This document shows, in pieces, positions 16,463-28,900 of a DNA stretch of 64,000 nt; the first letter of the stretch is position 1, and the number at the start of each line of letters is the position of its first letter. Location: NCBI GenBank assembly GCA_003565625.1, contig PXBD01000005.1:54868-118867 (forward strand). The letters are read 5' to 3'. The notes below the pieces were generated by a model. The model was not told the origin of the DNA and made no database searches. It worked only from the letters and a program-made list of their open reading frames with translations. This DNA is from Gammaproteobacteria bacterium (GTDB taxonomy: Bacteria; Pseudomonadota; Gammaproteobacteria; Xanthomonadales; Wenzhouxiangellaceae). The translations under genes and the position numbers were made by a program.

Positions 16463-17109
16463 GCAGGATCCGTCGCCGATGGCTGGTCGCCCTGCAGCGC
16501 TGGATGCGCGAGCATGACCAACGCACCTCTTTTACCCTGCTCTACATCACCCTGGCGCTGGTGTTGTCGATGGCCATCTCGATCTTCTGGCTGGTCGTTG
16601 TGGTCGCCGCACATGGCGTTCTGGAGTACTGGACACTGGGAAAGACCGGCGCCCACGACCATCGCCTCGGACGCACGCTTTGGCATATCCGCCTCGACAT
16701 CATGCTGGTCCTGGCTGCCTTGTGGCTGGGCTTGTACATCGATCTGCTGTTTGGCGTGGCCGGGCTGGGCGCGGCAGCGCGGACCGGCGCCCAGGTCTCG
16801 GCCCGCGTCGTGGCATGGCAGCGCACCATTCGCGGCGTTCTGCTGAGTGTCGACGAGGCTGCCCTGGCCGCCAAAGCAGCGCTGAGCCGCTCCTCGCCAA
16901 GCGGTCAAGCAGCCGAACGCAGGCGGGCAACGCCCGCTCCACCGCCCTGGCAGCAGCCCTGGAGCTGGGGCGATCGCCTGACCATAGGCGCCGCCGGGCT
17001 GCTTGCCGGACTGATTCTTCTGACCCCGGTACTGACCGACCACGGTCCGGCCGAGGCCCTTTCCATCCTGGCCCGGGATCTGCACCCCTGGCCCGGCCCT
17101 GATGAATGA
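16459..17109 (+). CDS. Uncharacterised inner-membrane protein between rsmE and prmA
   Basis: A 216-residue protein I do not recognise. It opens with a basic stretch (MSRIRRRWLVALQRWMREHDQR), then has three hydrophobic segments (about 25-58, 75-98, 175-195). A soluble, Ser/Ala/Pro-rich loop of roughly 75 residues lies between the second and third. The GTG start overlaps the rsmE stop, and the stop overlaps the prmA ATG by 8 bases, so it is locked between two ribosome-modifying methyltransferases in one operon. No catalytic motif is visible. A link to ribosome modification is only positional. Confidence 0.72.
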   Translation: MSRIRRRWLVALQRWMREHDQRTSFTLLYITLALVLSMAISIFWLVVVVAAHGVLEYWTLGKTGAHDHRLGRTLWHIRLDIMLVLAALWLGLYIDLLFGVAGLGAAARTGAQVSARVVAWQRTIRGVLLSVDEAALAAKAALSRSSPSGQAAERRRATPAPPPWQQPWSWGDRLTIGAAGLLAGLILLTPVLTDHGPAEALSILARDLHPWPGPDE

Positions 17110-18064
17110 ATACACCAGTGAGTACCCCGTGAGCACACGAGCATCATCCCCTGATTCTTCCGCTGCCGGCTGGCTGAGCCTGGAACTGGAAGTTCCGTCC
17201 GACCGGGCCGAGCCGGCCGAAGACGGTCTTTTCGAGCTGGGCGCAAGCTCGATCACCCTGCTGGATGCAGCCGATCATCCGCTGCATGAGCCCGGTCCGG
17301 GCCAGATGCCGATCTGGCCACGCGTGGTTCTGCGCGCGCTGTTCGCCCCGGACTCCAGCCGCGACCAGCTCGTCGCGGCCTTGAGCAAAGCAGAGATCAT
17401 CGAGTCGGCCGCCCAGGTGCAGTTCAGCGAGCTTGCCGAATGCGACTGGGAGCGCGCCTGGATGGATCGCTTCCAACCCATGCATTTCGGTCACGGGCTG
17501 TGGATCTGCCCCAGCCACATCGCGCCCGACCCTGGCTGGCCGCAGGTGATCCGGCTGGATCCGGGCCTGGCCTTCGGCAGCGGCACCCATCCGACCACCG
17601 CCCTGTGCCTGGAGTGGATTGCCGCGCAGGCCGCCGGCCTGGAGCGAGTCGTGGATTTCGGCTGCGGTTCCGGCGTGCTCGCCATCGCCGCCGCCAGGAT
17701 GGGTGCGGGCGAGATACTGGCCATCGACCACGACCCGCAGGCCCTGATCGCAACCATCGACAATGCCCGCCGCAACGACGTCGCAGACCGGATTCAAACC
17801 GCCACACCGGAGCAGTTTGACCAGCTGCGGAGCGGAGCCGGAACCTGCCAACTGGTGGTCGCCAACATCCTCGCCCAGCCATTGGTCGAACTGGCTCCGA
17901 CCCTCTCACGACTGGTCGCCCCGGGCCGACACCTGGTGCTTTCCGGCATTCTGTCCGAGCAGGCCGATCGCGTAGCCAAAGCCTATCGCGCCCTCGACCC
18001 TGCGCCGGATCGCGCCATCCGCGACGGCTGGGTACGCCTGGTGCTGCAGCGCCGACCCGCCTGA
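17102..18064 (+). CDS. prmA: Ribosomal protein L11 methyltransferase PrmA
   Basis: A 320-residue SAM-dependent enzyme that trimethylates ribosomal protein L11. The N-terminal substrate-recognition domain carries WLSLELEVPSDRAE, with linker WERAWMDRFQPMHFG. The Rossmann domain has LDPGLAFGSGTHPTTALCLEW near 160, motif I VVDFGCGSGVLAIAAA near 190, and ANILAQPLVELAPTL with the NIL signature. The ATG at 17102 overlaps the preceding gene; a GTG at 17129 (VSTRASS) is a plausible shorter start. Pairing with rsmE in one operon makes a ribosome-methylation unit. Confidence 0.94.
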   Translation: MNEYTSEYPVSTRASSPDSSAAGWLSLELEVPSDRAEPAEDGLFELGASSITLLDAADHPLHEPGPGQMPIWPRVVLRALFAPDSSRDQLVAALSKAEIIESAAQVQFSELAECDWERAWMDRFQPMHFGHGLWICPSHIAPDPGWPQVIRLDPGLAFGSGTHPTTALCLEWIAAQAAGLERVVDFGCGSGVLAIAAARMGAGEILAIDHDPQALIATIDNARRNDVADRIQTATPEQFDQLRSGAGTCQLVVANILAQPLVELAPTLSRLVAPGRHLVLSGILSEQADRVAKAYRALDPAPDRAIRDGWVRLVLQRRPA

Positions 18065-18105
18065 GACGCGCCCATCGCGCTCGGCCGCGCAGTACACTGC
18101 TCGCT

Positions 18106-18468
18106 ATGGAACTGTTCAAGGTATTTCAAATCGAGGCGGCGCACTTTCTGCCTCACGTACCCGAAGACCACAAGTGCCGGCGGATTCATGGTCATTCCTT
18201 CCAGATCGAGATCCATGTCAACGGACCGGTCGAGGAAAGCGCCGGGTGGGTGATGGACTTCGCCGATATCAAGCAGGCCTTCGAGCCCTTGTATCGGCAA
18301 CTCGATCATCACTTTCTCAACGAGGTTCCGGGGCTGGAAAACCCGACCAGCGAGAACCTGGCGTGCTGGATCTGGGAGCGACTCCAGCCCTCGCTGCCAT
18401 TGTTGTCGAAGGTGGTGATCCGCGAGACCTGTACATCGGGCTGCGTCTACACCGGCCCGGAAGCCTGA
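18106..18468 (+). CDS. queD: 6-carboxy-5,6,7,8-tetrahydropterin synthase QueD
   Basis: A 120-residue PTPS-fold enzyme of queuosine/7-deazaguanine synthesis that makes 6-carboxytetrahydropterin from dihydroneopterin triphosphate. Zinc-binding His residues lie in EAAHFLPH and RIHGHSFQIEIHV, the catalytic Cys in HKCRRIHGH, and family motifs LDHHFLNE, PTSENLA and VVIRETCTSGCVY follow. The next pathway enzyme, QueE, is encoded in this window but 25 kb away on the other strand. It starts 41 bases after prmA. Confidence 0.95.
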   Translation: MELFKVFQIEAAHFLPHVPEDHKCRRIHGHSFQIEIHVNGPVEESAGWVMDFADIKQAFEPLYRQLDHHFLNEVPGLENPTSENLACWIWERLQPSLPLLSKVVIRETCTSGCVYTGPEA

Positions 18469-18500
18469 AGTCCCGACCCAGAACCGACCTGCAAATGAAT

Positions 18501-18529
18501 TTGCCCCCCGCGCCCGGAGTCCCTACAAT
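18501..18529 (+). promoter_or_regulatory. Candidate sigma70 promoter of hppA
   Basis: TTGCCC (18501-18506) and TACAAT (18524-18529) are separated by exactly 17 bases and lie about 60 bases before the hppA ATG. The -10 matches 5 of 6 and the -35 4 of 6 consensus positions. It sits in the 119-base gap after queD. Confidence 0.6.
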
Positions 18530-18587
18530 TGGACGGCTTTCTCTATACCAACCCAATTCAAAGACTGCGCCAGGGAGAACCTAAGTA

Positions 18588-20624
18588 ATGAATCAAATGA
18601 TGATCCCCCCGATTCTCGGGGTTGTAGGGCTGATCACGGCCTTTTTCATTTACCGCATTGTGATGCGATACCCGGTCATGGAGGGCAAACCGGTCCAGAT
18701 CGCCAAGCTGATCCAGGAAGGCGCCATGGCTTTCATGCGACGCGAATTGATCCTGATCGCCATATCTGTGGCTGTGATCTTCGTGGCCCTGGCCATCTCG
18801 GATCTCGGCATCGAAACCGCCGTCTCGTTCCTGGTCGGCGCCATCTGTTCGGCCGCGGCCGGTTTTTTCGGCATGATGGCAACAACCCGAGCCAACGTGC
18901 GCACCACCACCGCCGCCCATGAGCAGGGCCAGGACACGGCGCTGAGCGTTGCCTTCTTCGGCGGCTCGGTCATGGGCCTGGTACTGGCCTCGCTGGGCCT
19001 GCTCGGCCTGGGCTCGCTCTACCTGGTCTTCGGCACCGACCCGCAAACCGCGCACAACATCCACGGCTTTGCCATGGGTGCCGGTGTGGTCGCCCTGTTC
19101 TACCGCGTTGGCGGCGGCATCTTCACCAAGTCGGCCGACGTCGGCGCCGACCTGGTCGGCAAGGTCGAGGCCGGCATCCCGGAAGACGACCCGCGCAACC
19201 CGGGCGTGATTGCCGACAACGTCGGCGACAACGTCGGCGACGTGGCCGGCATGGGTTCGGATCTGTTCGAATCCTACTGCGGCTCGATGATCGCCACCGT
19301 GGCCCTGGCCACCGTGCTGGTGCTGCAGGCCGGCGGGGCCGGCTCGATGGTGGACCTGGGCGGCCACCTGGTGCCCGGGGAAAGCCTGATGAGCCTGCCG
19401 CTGCTGCTGGCCTCGCTGGGCCTGGTCTGCTCGATCATCGCCATCGGCATTGTCCGCCTGGTCTCCAACAAGTCGCCGCAGGTCGCGCTGCGCATCGGCA
19501 CCTTCTCGGCCTCGATCGGTTTTGTCGTCCTGGCCTTTTTCCTGATGCAGGCGATCGGCGTGGGCGCCAACGTCTGGTTCGCCACCCTGGTCGGTTCGGT
19601 CGGCGGCGTCATCATCGGCCTGTCCACCGAGTACTACACGGCCGGCAAGCCGATCCGTGACATCGCCCGGGCTGGAGAGACCGGAGCGGCAACCGTGATC
19701 ATCTCCGGGCTGGCGACCGGCATGCAGTCGGTGGCCATTCCGATCCTGACCATCTGCGCCATGATCTTCGTCGCCAACGCCAGCGCCGACCTGTACGGCG
19801 TGGGTATTGCCGCGGTTTCCATGCTGGCAACGGTGGGCTTCACCATGGCCATCGACGCCTACGGCCCGGTCGCCGACAACGCCGGCGGGATTGCCGAAAT
19901 GTCGGGCCTGGGCGAAGACACCCGCAAGATCACCGATGGCCTGGACTCGCTGGGCAACACCACGGCCGCAATCGGCAAGGGCTTCGCCATCGGCGCCGCT
20001 GCTCTGGCCGCGCTGACTCTGATCACGGCCTACATTGCCGAGGTCAGTCACCGCATCCCGGACTTCCAGCTGCTGATCTCCGACCCCAACGTGCTGATCG
20101 GGATGTTCATTGGCGGCCTGTTCCCGTTCCTGGTCGCCTCGATCACCATGACCGCAGTGGGTGATGCAGCCTTCGAGATGATCCAGGAAATTCGACGTCA
20201 GTTCCGCGAAATCCCGGGCCTGCTGGAAGGCAAGGCCGAGCCCGACGCAGCCCGCTGTGTCGATATCGCCACCAAGTCGGCCACCAAGCGCATGCTGCTG
20301 CCGGCCGCGCTGGCCGTGCTCGGCCCGGTCGTCGTCGGTTTCGGCATGGGCGCCGAAGCGCTTGGCGGCATGCTCGGTGGCGGCCTGCTCGGCTGTGTGC
20401 TGCTGGCCCTGACCATGGCCAACGCCGGCGGTGCCTGGGACAACGCCAAAAAGCACGTTGAGGAAGGGCATTTCGGCGGCAAGGGCTCGGAAACGCACAA
20501 GGCCAACGTGGTTGGCGACACCGTGGGTGACCCGCTGAAAGATACCTCCGGCCCGTCGATGAACATCCTGATCAACGTGATGGCCATCGTCAGCCTGGTG
20601 ATCGCACCGCTGCTCAGCCAGTAG
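18588..20624 (+). CDS. hppA: Membrane-bound proton (or sodium) translocating pyrophosphatase
   Basis: A 678-residue, roughly 16-helix pump that couples hydrolysis of pyrophosphate to ion export across the inner membrane. The substrate-binding segments are intact: [22 protein letters not shown] and [21 protein letters not shown] near 185-225, [12 protein letters not shown] near 430, and [12 protein letters not shown] with [17 protein letters not shown] near the C-terminus. The residue pair after GNTT is AA ([17 protein letters not shown]), whereas K+-independent enzymes have KA, so this belongs to the K+-dependent type. Whether it moves H+ or Na+ is not settled by what I can see. RBS GGGAG precedes the ATG. 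Confidence 0.95.
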   Translation: MNQMMIPPILGVVGLITAFFIYRIVMRYPVMEGKPVQIAKLIQEGAMAFMRRELILIAISVAVIFVALAISDLGIETAVSFLVGAICSAAAGFFGMMATTRANVRTTTAAHEQGQDTALSVAFFGGSVMGLVLASLGLLGLGSLYLVFGTDPQTAHNIHGFAMGAGVVALFYRVGGGIFTKSADVGADLVGKVEAGIPEDDPRNPGVIADNVGDNVGDVAGMGSDLFESYCGSMIATVALATVLVLQAGGAGSMVDLGGHLVPGESLMSLPLLLASLGLVCSIIAIGIVRLVSNKSPQVALRIGTFSASIGFVVLAFFLMQAIGVGANVWFATLVGSVGGVIIGLSTEYYTAGKPIRDIARAGETGAATVIISGLATGMQSVAIPILTICAMIFVANASADLYGVGIAAVSMLATVGFTMAIDAYGPVADNAGGIAEMSGLGEDTRKITDGLDSLGNTTAAIGKGFAIGAAALAALTLITAYIAEVSHRIPDFQLLISDPNVLIGMFIGGLFPFLVASITMTAVGDAAFEMIQEIRRQFREIPGLLEGKAEPDAARCVDIATKSATKRMLLPAALAVLGPVVVGFGMGAEALGGMLGGGLLGCVLLALTMANAGGAWDNAKKHVEEGHFGGKGSETHKANVVGDTVGDPLKDTSGPSMNILINVMAIVSLVIAPLLSQ

Positions 20625-20645
20625 GCGCGGCTCTTTACAAGCGCC

Positions 20646-20675
20646 AAAAAACGCGGCCACCGGCCGCGTTTTTTT
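20646..20675. terminator. Bidirectional terminator between hppA and the symporter gene
   Basis: AAAAAACGCGGCC / GGCCGCGTTTTTT with a 3-base loop is symmetrical, so it serves both convergent genes. The stop codon of the minus-strand symporter (TAA, 20676-20674) is embedded in the T/A run. Confidence 0.9.
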
Positions 20676-21840
20676 ATTCTTCCCGGGCGATAGGATCGAC
20701 CTGGGCGACCGAATCGATCATCAACGCAATGGCCCCGTCACCGGTCACGTTGCAGGCGGTTCCAAAACTGTCCTGGGCCATGTACAGGGCAATCATCAGG
20801 GCGATGGCGGTTTCGCCAAAACCCAGCATGGATCCCAGCAACCCCACCGCCGCCATCACCGCACCGCCCGGCACCCCCGGCGCGGCCAGCATGACCACGC
20901 CCAGGGTCAGGATGAACGGGATCATGGCGCCCAGCGTCGGCATGGCCAGGGCATCGTGCAACACCATGACAGCCACAGCGCAGGCCACGATGGTAATCGT
21001 CGAGCCCGCCAGATGAGTGGTTGCGCACAACGGTACGGTGAAGCTGGCCACATCCGGCCTCACCCCGTTGGACCGCGCGGCCTGCAACGTCACCGGAATG
21101 GTCGCCGCACTCGACATGGTGCCCAGGGCAGTGAAGTAGGCCGGCAGCATGCCGCCGATCAGCTTCAGCGGCGAGACCCCTGCGCGCATCCCGGCCAGGG
21201 TAAACAGGACCAGGATCCAGGCCCAGTGCAGCGCGATCGACATCGCCAGCACCACCCCGAACATGCGCAGCGTGGCAAAGACCGTGCCGGCAGCGGCCAG
21301 TTCGGCGAAAACACCGGCAATGTAGACCGGCAGCAGCGGAATGATCACGCCAACCAGCAAAGCCTTGATCACGTCGCGACCTTCATCGAACAGCGTTTTG
21401 AGCCCGTCGGCCCGACTCGCGGTAATACCCAGACCGAAGATGAAGGCCGCCACCAGGGCACTCATGATGCCAAACAGCGGCGGAATATCCAGCGTAATGA
21501 ACGGCTCCGGCGCCGTTCCGGAAGCCTCGGCCGCGGTCAGGGTGGCCCCGGACAACATCGGAATCAACGCTGCCGTCACCAGGAACGCCAGCACCCCGGC
21601 AATGATGGTCGAAAGGTAGGCCATGCCCAGGGTGCCGCCGAGCAGGCGGCCGGAATCACGCGGCAGCCCGGCAATACCGCTGGTAATGAAAAACAGGATC
21701 AGCAGCGGGATGGTAAAAAACAGCAGTTGCCCGAACAGCACCTTGAAGGTCAACAGAACCTGGGTAATCCAGACCGGGGCGAACAGCCCGATGAGGATGC
21801 CCAGCCCAATGCCTGCGATCAGTTTCAGAATCAGTTTCAT
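20674..21840 (-). CDS. Dicarboxylate/amino acid:cation symporter (DAACS family)
   Basis: A 388-residue secondary transporter of the glutamate/dicarboxylate symporter fold, importing acidic amino acids or C4-dicarboxylates with H+ or Na+. The re-entrant loop HP1 is [20 protein letters not shown] near 255, the TM7 region is [14 protein letters not shown], and HP2 is [23 protein letters not shown] near 325. The cation/substrate region [18 protein letters not shown] follows near 360. I start at MKLILKL (21840), which has GGGAG 6 bases upstream; the ORF track extends 53 codons further without support. Shorter than GltP (437), mostly in the N-terminal half. Confidence 0.9.
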   Translation of the reverse strand: MKLILKLIAGIGLGILIGLFAPVWITQVLLTFKVLFGQLLFFTIPLLILFFITSGIAGLPRDSGRLLGGTLGMAYLSTIIAGVLAFLVTAALIPMLSGATLTAAEASGTAPEPFITLDIPPLFGIMSALVAAFIFGLGITASRADGLKTLFDEGRDVIKALLVGVIIPLLPVYIAGVFAELAAAGTVFATLRMFGVVLAMSIALHWAWILVLFTLAGMRAGVSPLKLIGGMLPAYFTALGTMSSAATIPVTLQAARSNGVRPDVASFTVPLCATTHLAGSTITIVACAVAVMVLHDALAMPTLGAMIPFILTLGVVMLAAPGVPGGAVMAAVGLLGSMLGFGETAIALMIALYMAQDSFGTACNVTGDGAIALMIDSVAQVDPIAREE

Positions 21841-21865
21841 CAAATCTCCCTGGCGAAATACCCCA

Positions 21866-22624
21866 TCAAATCCAGTCAGGCAGCCGCAGCCAGACCTGGC
21901 GAAGATCAGCCTGCCGGGCACGATGTTCCGGCACCAGTTCGGCCACGTTCTCCCAGAAGGCCCGGGAATGATCCGGATGAACGGTATGCACCAGCTCATG
22001 GATCAGGACGTATTCACAGGCCTCCGGGGCACAGAACAGCAGGCGCGCGTTGAGCGACAAGGTGCCTCGGCTCGAGCAACTGCCCCAGCGGCTGCGCTGG
22101 TTACGCACCTGCACAGCGCGGTAGGTAAAACCGTGACGGGCGGCAAGACGGGCGGTCCACTGCGGCAGAACCTCCCGCCCGCGCGCCATCAGCCAGGCCC
22201 GCAAACTGGCCGCTATGCGCTGGTCATACTGCGCTGCGGGACCGTCCGGCAAATCAAGGATCAATTTTCCCGGCACCTGCTGCAGGCGCAAGCGGCAGCG
22301 CGAACCGGATCGGTACTCGACCTGCCATTCCTCGTCGAGGGCCGGCAGCGCGACACGCTGCGGGCGCAGGCCGGCCAGAGCCGGCGAGCGCTCGCGCCGA
22401 ACCGCTTGCTGGCCTTCCCGGGCTGCCTGAATCCAGTCCTCGCGCTTGCGCAGCAGCGCCGGCAGGCAGGCCCGATCAAAACCCATGGGCACGGTCACGA
22501 TCAGGCCCTGCACGGGGTCGACCCGCAGGCGCACATGGCGCGCCCTGGGGTGTTCGCGCACGTGGCAATTCAGGCCTGGTAACTGCGGTTGGGTAACGGA
22601 CACAAGCACGATTGGGCAAGGCAT
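21866..22624 (-). CDS. YgjP-type HExxH metal-dependent protein (M48/SprT-related)
   Basis: A 252-residue protein with the zinc motif HELVHTVHPDHS near residue 200 and the conserved QRSRWGSCSSRGTLSLNARL segment just before it, both defining YgjP/DUF45 proteins (annotated as M48-family metal-dependent hydrolases). E. coli YgjP has been connected with UTP pyrophosphatase activity, so a protease role should not be assumed. The ORF track runs to 23623, but everything upstream of MPCPIVL (22624) is the antisense of the ABC-F gene. It diverges from yheS with a 48-base gap. Confidence 0.87.
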   Translation of the reverse strand: MPCPIVLVSVTQPQLPGLNCHVREHPRARHVRLRVDPVQGLIVTVPMGFDRACLPALLRKREDWIQAAREGQQAVRRERSPALAGLRPQRVALPALDEEWQVEYRSGSRCRLRLQQVPGKLILDLPDGPAAQYDQRIAASLRAWLMARGREVLPQWTARLAARHGFTYRAVQVRNQRSRWGSCSSRGTLSLNARLLFCAPEACEYVLIHELVHTVHPDHSRAFWENVAELVPEHRARQADLRQVWLRLPDWI

Positions 22625-22672
22625 TCGGATACCATTATGCCCGGCCCTAACGCCATCAATGCCCGTTTCTTC

Positions 22673-24568
<1,896 letters not shown>

Positions 24569-24595
24569 CCGATGCGGGTGAATCAAGCGCAAATG

Positions 24596-24624
24596 TTGTC
24601 GCTACCCCTGCGATGGGCTATGGT
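24596..24624 (+). promoter_or_regulatory. Weak candidate promoter of the nuclease/ATPase pair
   Basis: TTGTCG and TATGGT are 17 bases apart, 40-odd bases before the metallophosphoesterase start, each matching 4 of 6 consensus positions. Plausible, not strong. Confidence 0.35.
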
Positions 24625-24666
24625 CACGGCTGAAACCTCCCGTCCCTGCCCAGGAGAGACCGCAGC

Positions 24667-25923
24667 ATGACCCGACTGCTGGCCGTTGGCGATCTGCACC
24701 TGGGCCGAACCCCGTCGGCTCTGCATCCCGACTTGCAGGCCCGCCGCGCCGAGCTCGGCCCCGAGGCGGCCTGGACCCGCTGCGTCACTGCCGCCATCGA
24801 CCAGGCGGTGGACGGCGTGGTGATGGCCGGTGATGTCGTCGAACGCAGCCGCGACCTGCTGGTTGCCTATGGCGATTTGCGCCAGGGCATCGACCGGCTG
24901 GCCGCTGCCGGCATCCCGGTCGTGGCCGTGGCCGGAAACCACGACACGCTGGTGTTGCCGCGCCTGGCCGCCGAAATCGACAACCTGCAGCTGCTCGGCG
25001 CCGGCGGCAGCTGGCAGGAGCGTCGCATCGGCCAACTGCGCATCCTCGGCTGGTCTTTTCCGCGTCGTCATGTCCGACGCGATCCGCTTAAGGACTTTCC
25101 CGCGCTCGACGACGCTGCCGGGGTCGTCGGACTGCTGCACTGCGACCGCGACCAGCGCGACAGCGCGTATGCGCCGGTCAGCAGCCGTGACCTGGAACGT
25201 ACCGGCATTGCCGGCTGGTTGCTGGGTCATATTCACCAGCCCGATCCGCTGCAAGGCCCGCGACCCATCGGCTACCTGGGTTCGGTCAGCGCCCTGCGGG
25301 CGTCGGAAACCGGGCCGCGCGGTCCGTGGCGCATCGACTGGAATGGCCACCAGCTCGAGGCAACACATCTGGCGCTGGCGCCCCTGCGATTCAGCGCCCT
25401 GGAAATCGATCTGAGCGACCTCGACGGGCCGGACGACCTGGCCGCAGCCGCGCTTGACGCCGGCCGCCGGCACGTCCGGACGCTGCTGGCGGCGACCGAT
25501 GGGCCGGATGTGATCGGCTTGCGCCTGACTCTGACCGGTCGCTGTTGCTTTGAACACCGCTTGGCCGAAGCTGCCGAGCAGCTGCTCGCCGAGTCGCGGC
25601 CCTGGCAGGAGGGCCCGGTGCAGTTGTTTATCCAGCACCTGCTCATCGCCACCGATCCGGCCCATGACCTCGAACGCCTGGCCCGCCAGTCCGACCCCTG
25701 CGGCCTGCTGGCCCAGCGACTGCTGATCCTGCAGGACACCAGCCATGCCGACCATGCCCGACTGATCGAACAGGCCCGCCCGCACCTGGCTGATGCTGCC
25801 GGCCGCAGGGAATTTCAGGCTCTGGACACGGAGCTCGACGAGTCGGAAATCCGCCACTGGCTGATCCAGGCCGGGCGCATCGCCCTCCATCAGCTGCTCG
25901 CCCAGAAACAGACCAGGCGATGA
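24667..25923 (+). CDS. YhaO/SbcD-like metallophosphoesterase (DNA repair exonuclease type)
   Basis: A 418-residue calcineurin-like phosphoesterase. All metal-site motifs are present: VGDLHLG (residue 7), AGDVVER (about 57), AGNHDT (about 93), LLHCDRD (about 158) and GHIHQP (about 188), followed by the IGYLGSVSALR capping strand. In SbcD, Mre11 and B. subtilis YhaO this domain is the Mn2+-dependent nuclease subunit working with a long coiled-coil ATPase. Exactly such an ATPase starts at its stop (ATGA overlap). The C-terminal 200 residues are helix-rich and would hold the ATPase-docking segment. AGGAGA lies 7 bases before the ATG. Confidence 0.9.
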   Translation: MTRLLAVGDLHLGRTPSALHPDLQARRAELGPEAAWTRCVTAAIDQAVDGVVMAGDVVERSRDLLVAYGDLRQGIDRLAAAGIPVVAVAGNHDTLVLPRLAAEIDNLQLLGAGGSWQERRIGQLRILGWSFPRRHVRRDPLKDFPALDDAAGVVGLLHCDRDQRDSAYAPVSSRDLERTGIAGWLLGHIHQPDPLQGPRPIGYLGSVSALRASETGPRGPWRIDWNGHQLEATHLALAPLRFSALEIDLSDLDGPDDLAAAALDAGRRHVRTLLAATDGPDVIGLRLTLTGRCCFEHRLAEAAEQLLAESRPWQEGPVQLFIQHLLIATDPAHDLERLARQSDPCGLLAQRLLILQDTSHADHARLIEQARPHLADAAGRREFQALDTELDESEIRHWLIQAGRIALHQLLAQKQTRR

Positions 25924-28900
25924 GGCTGCTGGAGCTCGAAATTCGTCACCTGGCCGGCATCGAGGCGCCGTTCTCGGTGCAGTTTGAGCCGGCAACACTC
26001 AACCTGATCACCGGACCGAACGCCTCCGGAAAATCCAGCCTGGTGCGAGCGGTACGCGCCGTACTCTTCCCCGAGCCGCTGGCGGAATACTGCGAGATCA
26101 ATACCCGGTGGGAGGACGATGAAGGCATCCTGACCGGTCAGCGCATTGCCACCGAGGTGCGCTGGAGTCGCGCCGGGCACAACGCGGCGCCACCCAACCT
26201 GGCCGGGATCGAGTCGGCCAGCGCCTTCCTGGTCAGCACCGAGGACCTGACCGCTCCCGGCCGCACCGAGGGTCATATGGCCGGCGAGCTCAAAACCCTG
26301 CTGGCCGGCGGGTACGACCTCGATGCGGTCCGGGGCCACGGCCCGCTGATCGCCCCGGCGCGTCCGCAAAAGCTGGCCCGGAGGGCCGAAGACCTGCACC
26401 AGGCAATCCGCGCCAAGGAGCAGGAATACACCCATCTGCACGATGAATTCCAGCAGCTGCAGCAGTTCAATGAGCAGCTTGAGGAAGCCACCCGGGCCGC
26501 CGCCCGGGTCGGGCGAATCGACGACGCGCTGGCCCTGGCCGAAGCCATCGCCCGACGCAGCGCGCTGGAAAACACCCTGATCGAGGAATTCCCCGGCGGC
26601 ATGGATCGGCTGCGCGGCGATGAAATGCAGCGACTGGAACAGGCTCGCCAACAACTGAAACGAAAACAACACTCGATTGTCCAGGAGCACTCGGCGCTGA
26701 AGGCCGAACGGGAACAGCTGGCGCGCAGCGGCATTGATGATCCCGACCGACTGGAAGGCCTGCAGGCCGAACTGGGCGAGTTGCGCGACCGCCTGGCCGC
26801 CCTGGAACAGCAAACGGAGAACGAAACCGAACAGCTCGCGCAAGCCCAACAAAGCTGCGCTGAGGCCGCGACCCGGCTCGGCGGCAACCTTCCGGACGAG
26901 GCCGAACAGCTCGATCAGCAGGCCCTCGAGCAGATCGAAAAACAGGTCGACAAGATCCTGGCCCTGCGCGAACGAACCCGCGCGCTCAGCGGTCAGCTCG
27001 CCCTGGCCCAGGCCTCGCGCAACCTCAGCGGACGCCCACAGGAAGACCTGCGCGCGGCACGCTCGGCACTCCAGGACTGGCTTGCGCTGGCTCGACTGAG
27101 CCCGCTGGAAGGCCCGATCTGGGGCACCTTGTCGGCCGCCGCCCTGATCGGAGGGCTTCGGCTGCTGGCCGGCGCCAGCCTGTCGGAACAACCCGAGTTG
27201 TTGCTGCTGGTCGGCCTCGCGGTCGGCCTGCCGGCGGCCATGCTGGTCCGTTTCGTGCTGCGCATCCAAGAACGCAACCGGGCGCGCTCAGGCTATGCTC
27301 AAACCCAGATCGAACCCCCGCTGGGCTGGAGTGAGCCAGAGGTACGGGCTCGGCTCAAGCGCCTGGAAATCGAGCTCGAGGCCGCGACCCAGCACGAGGT
27401 CAGCCAGCTGCGGGCGGGCGAGCTGCACCAGCAGCTGAACCAGCAGCGCGGCGCCCTCGACCGCGCCCGGGCCCAGCTCACCGACCAGGCCGCCGCGCTG
27501 GGCCTGTCGGCCGAGCAGCGCCTGGAAACCTCGTTTTTGTTGTGGTCGCGCAACCTGCAGGACTGGCAGCAGCGCGCCCGCCGGGTTCGCGATCACCAGG
27601 CCCGGCTTGACCGCCTCCAGGCTCGTCACCGGGCCGTAGAGCAGGAGGCCACCGGGCTGCTGCAAAGCCATGGCCTGGACGGGGAGGAAGTGAATGCGCG
27701 CACTCTGGCCAGCCTGATCCATCAGCTGGCACCAAAAATTCGCCGGCATGCCGAACTGTACAACTCCATCCAGGCCCGCGAGCGAAGAGTCGGTGAGCTG
27801 CACGCCGACATCAGCCAGGCGAACCAGCAGTTGACCGACCTGTTCGACGCGGCCGGGGTTCGCCAGGATGACGACGACACGCTGCGCGGCAAAAGCGACT
27901 TGTTCGCGCGCTGGCGAGAACTGGAGAGCGAACGCATCGACCTGGATCGCGAAGTCGCCCGCCTCGAACAGCGCCTGGCCGGCGAGCAAGCATTACGCGA
28001 CTTGGCCGCTCGCCAGGCATTGCAGGAGCTGGCCGCGTTGCGCGAACAGACCGACCGCCAGGCCAGCGAACGTGATCCGCTCAATCGGCGCATTGCCGAA
28101 ATCCAGACCCGGCATGCCGATACCCTGCAGCGACGCGAACTGGAGCGCCTAGGCGGCGAACTGGAGGCGACCCGGGATTTGTTGCAGGCCGAGCGCGCGC
28201 GCCATCTGCTCGCTGCCGGAGGACAATTCCTGATTGATGAGGTAGCCGCCATCCATCGCGCCGAGCAGGAACCGGCAATGCTGACTGCGGCCGACCGTTG
28301 GCTGGGCCGGTTTACCGGGCATCGCTACCGCCTGGAATTCGACGGCGAAAGATTCGAGGCAGTCGATACCCGCAGCGATCGCCGCCAGGCGGTATCCAGC
28401 CTGTCCACCGGCACGCGCGCGCAGCTGATGCTGGCCTTGCGGCTGGCCTGGATCGAACAGCTGGAACGTCGGTTTGAGCGCCTGCCGTTATTCATGGACG
28501 AAGTGTTGACCACCAGTGATCCGGACCGCTACCGGGCCGTGGTGCAGGCCGTCGCCCAGCTGGTGGCAAGCGACCGCCAGGTGGTCTACCTGACCGCACA
28601 AAGCGATGATGCGCAGGCCTGGCGCGAGTGGCTGGGACCGGATCTGCAGCCGCACGAGATCAACATGGGCGAAATCCGTGATGGCCAGGTTCGCCAACTG
28701 GCCTTCCACATGCCCGAGGCGCCGGAATCAGCGCCCGAGCTGATTGACCCCGACGGGATGGCAGCCGATGAATGGGCGCAGGCGGTCGGAGTTCCACCGA
28801 TCAATCGCTGGCAGGGCGTAAACGGCATGAACGTGTTTCACCTGCTGCGCGATGATCTGGGCCTGGCACACCGCCTGATGGAGAACGAACTGGGTCGGGT

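Noticed and set aside
18558-20660. 700-residue minus-strand ORF
   Set aside because: It is the antisense of hppA; its His/Gln/Asp-rich composition is the typical shadow of a GC-rich gene and it shows no family motif.
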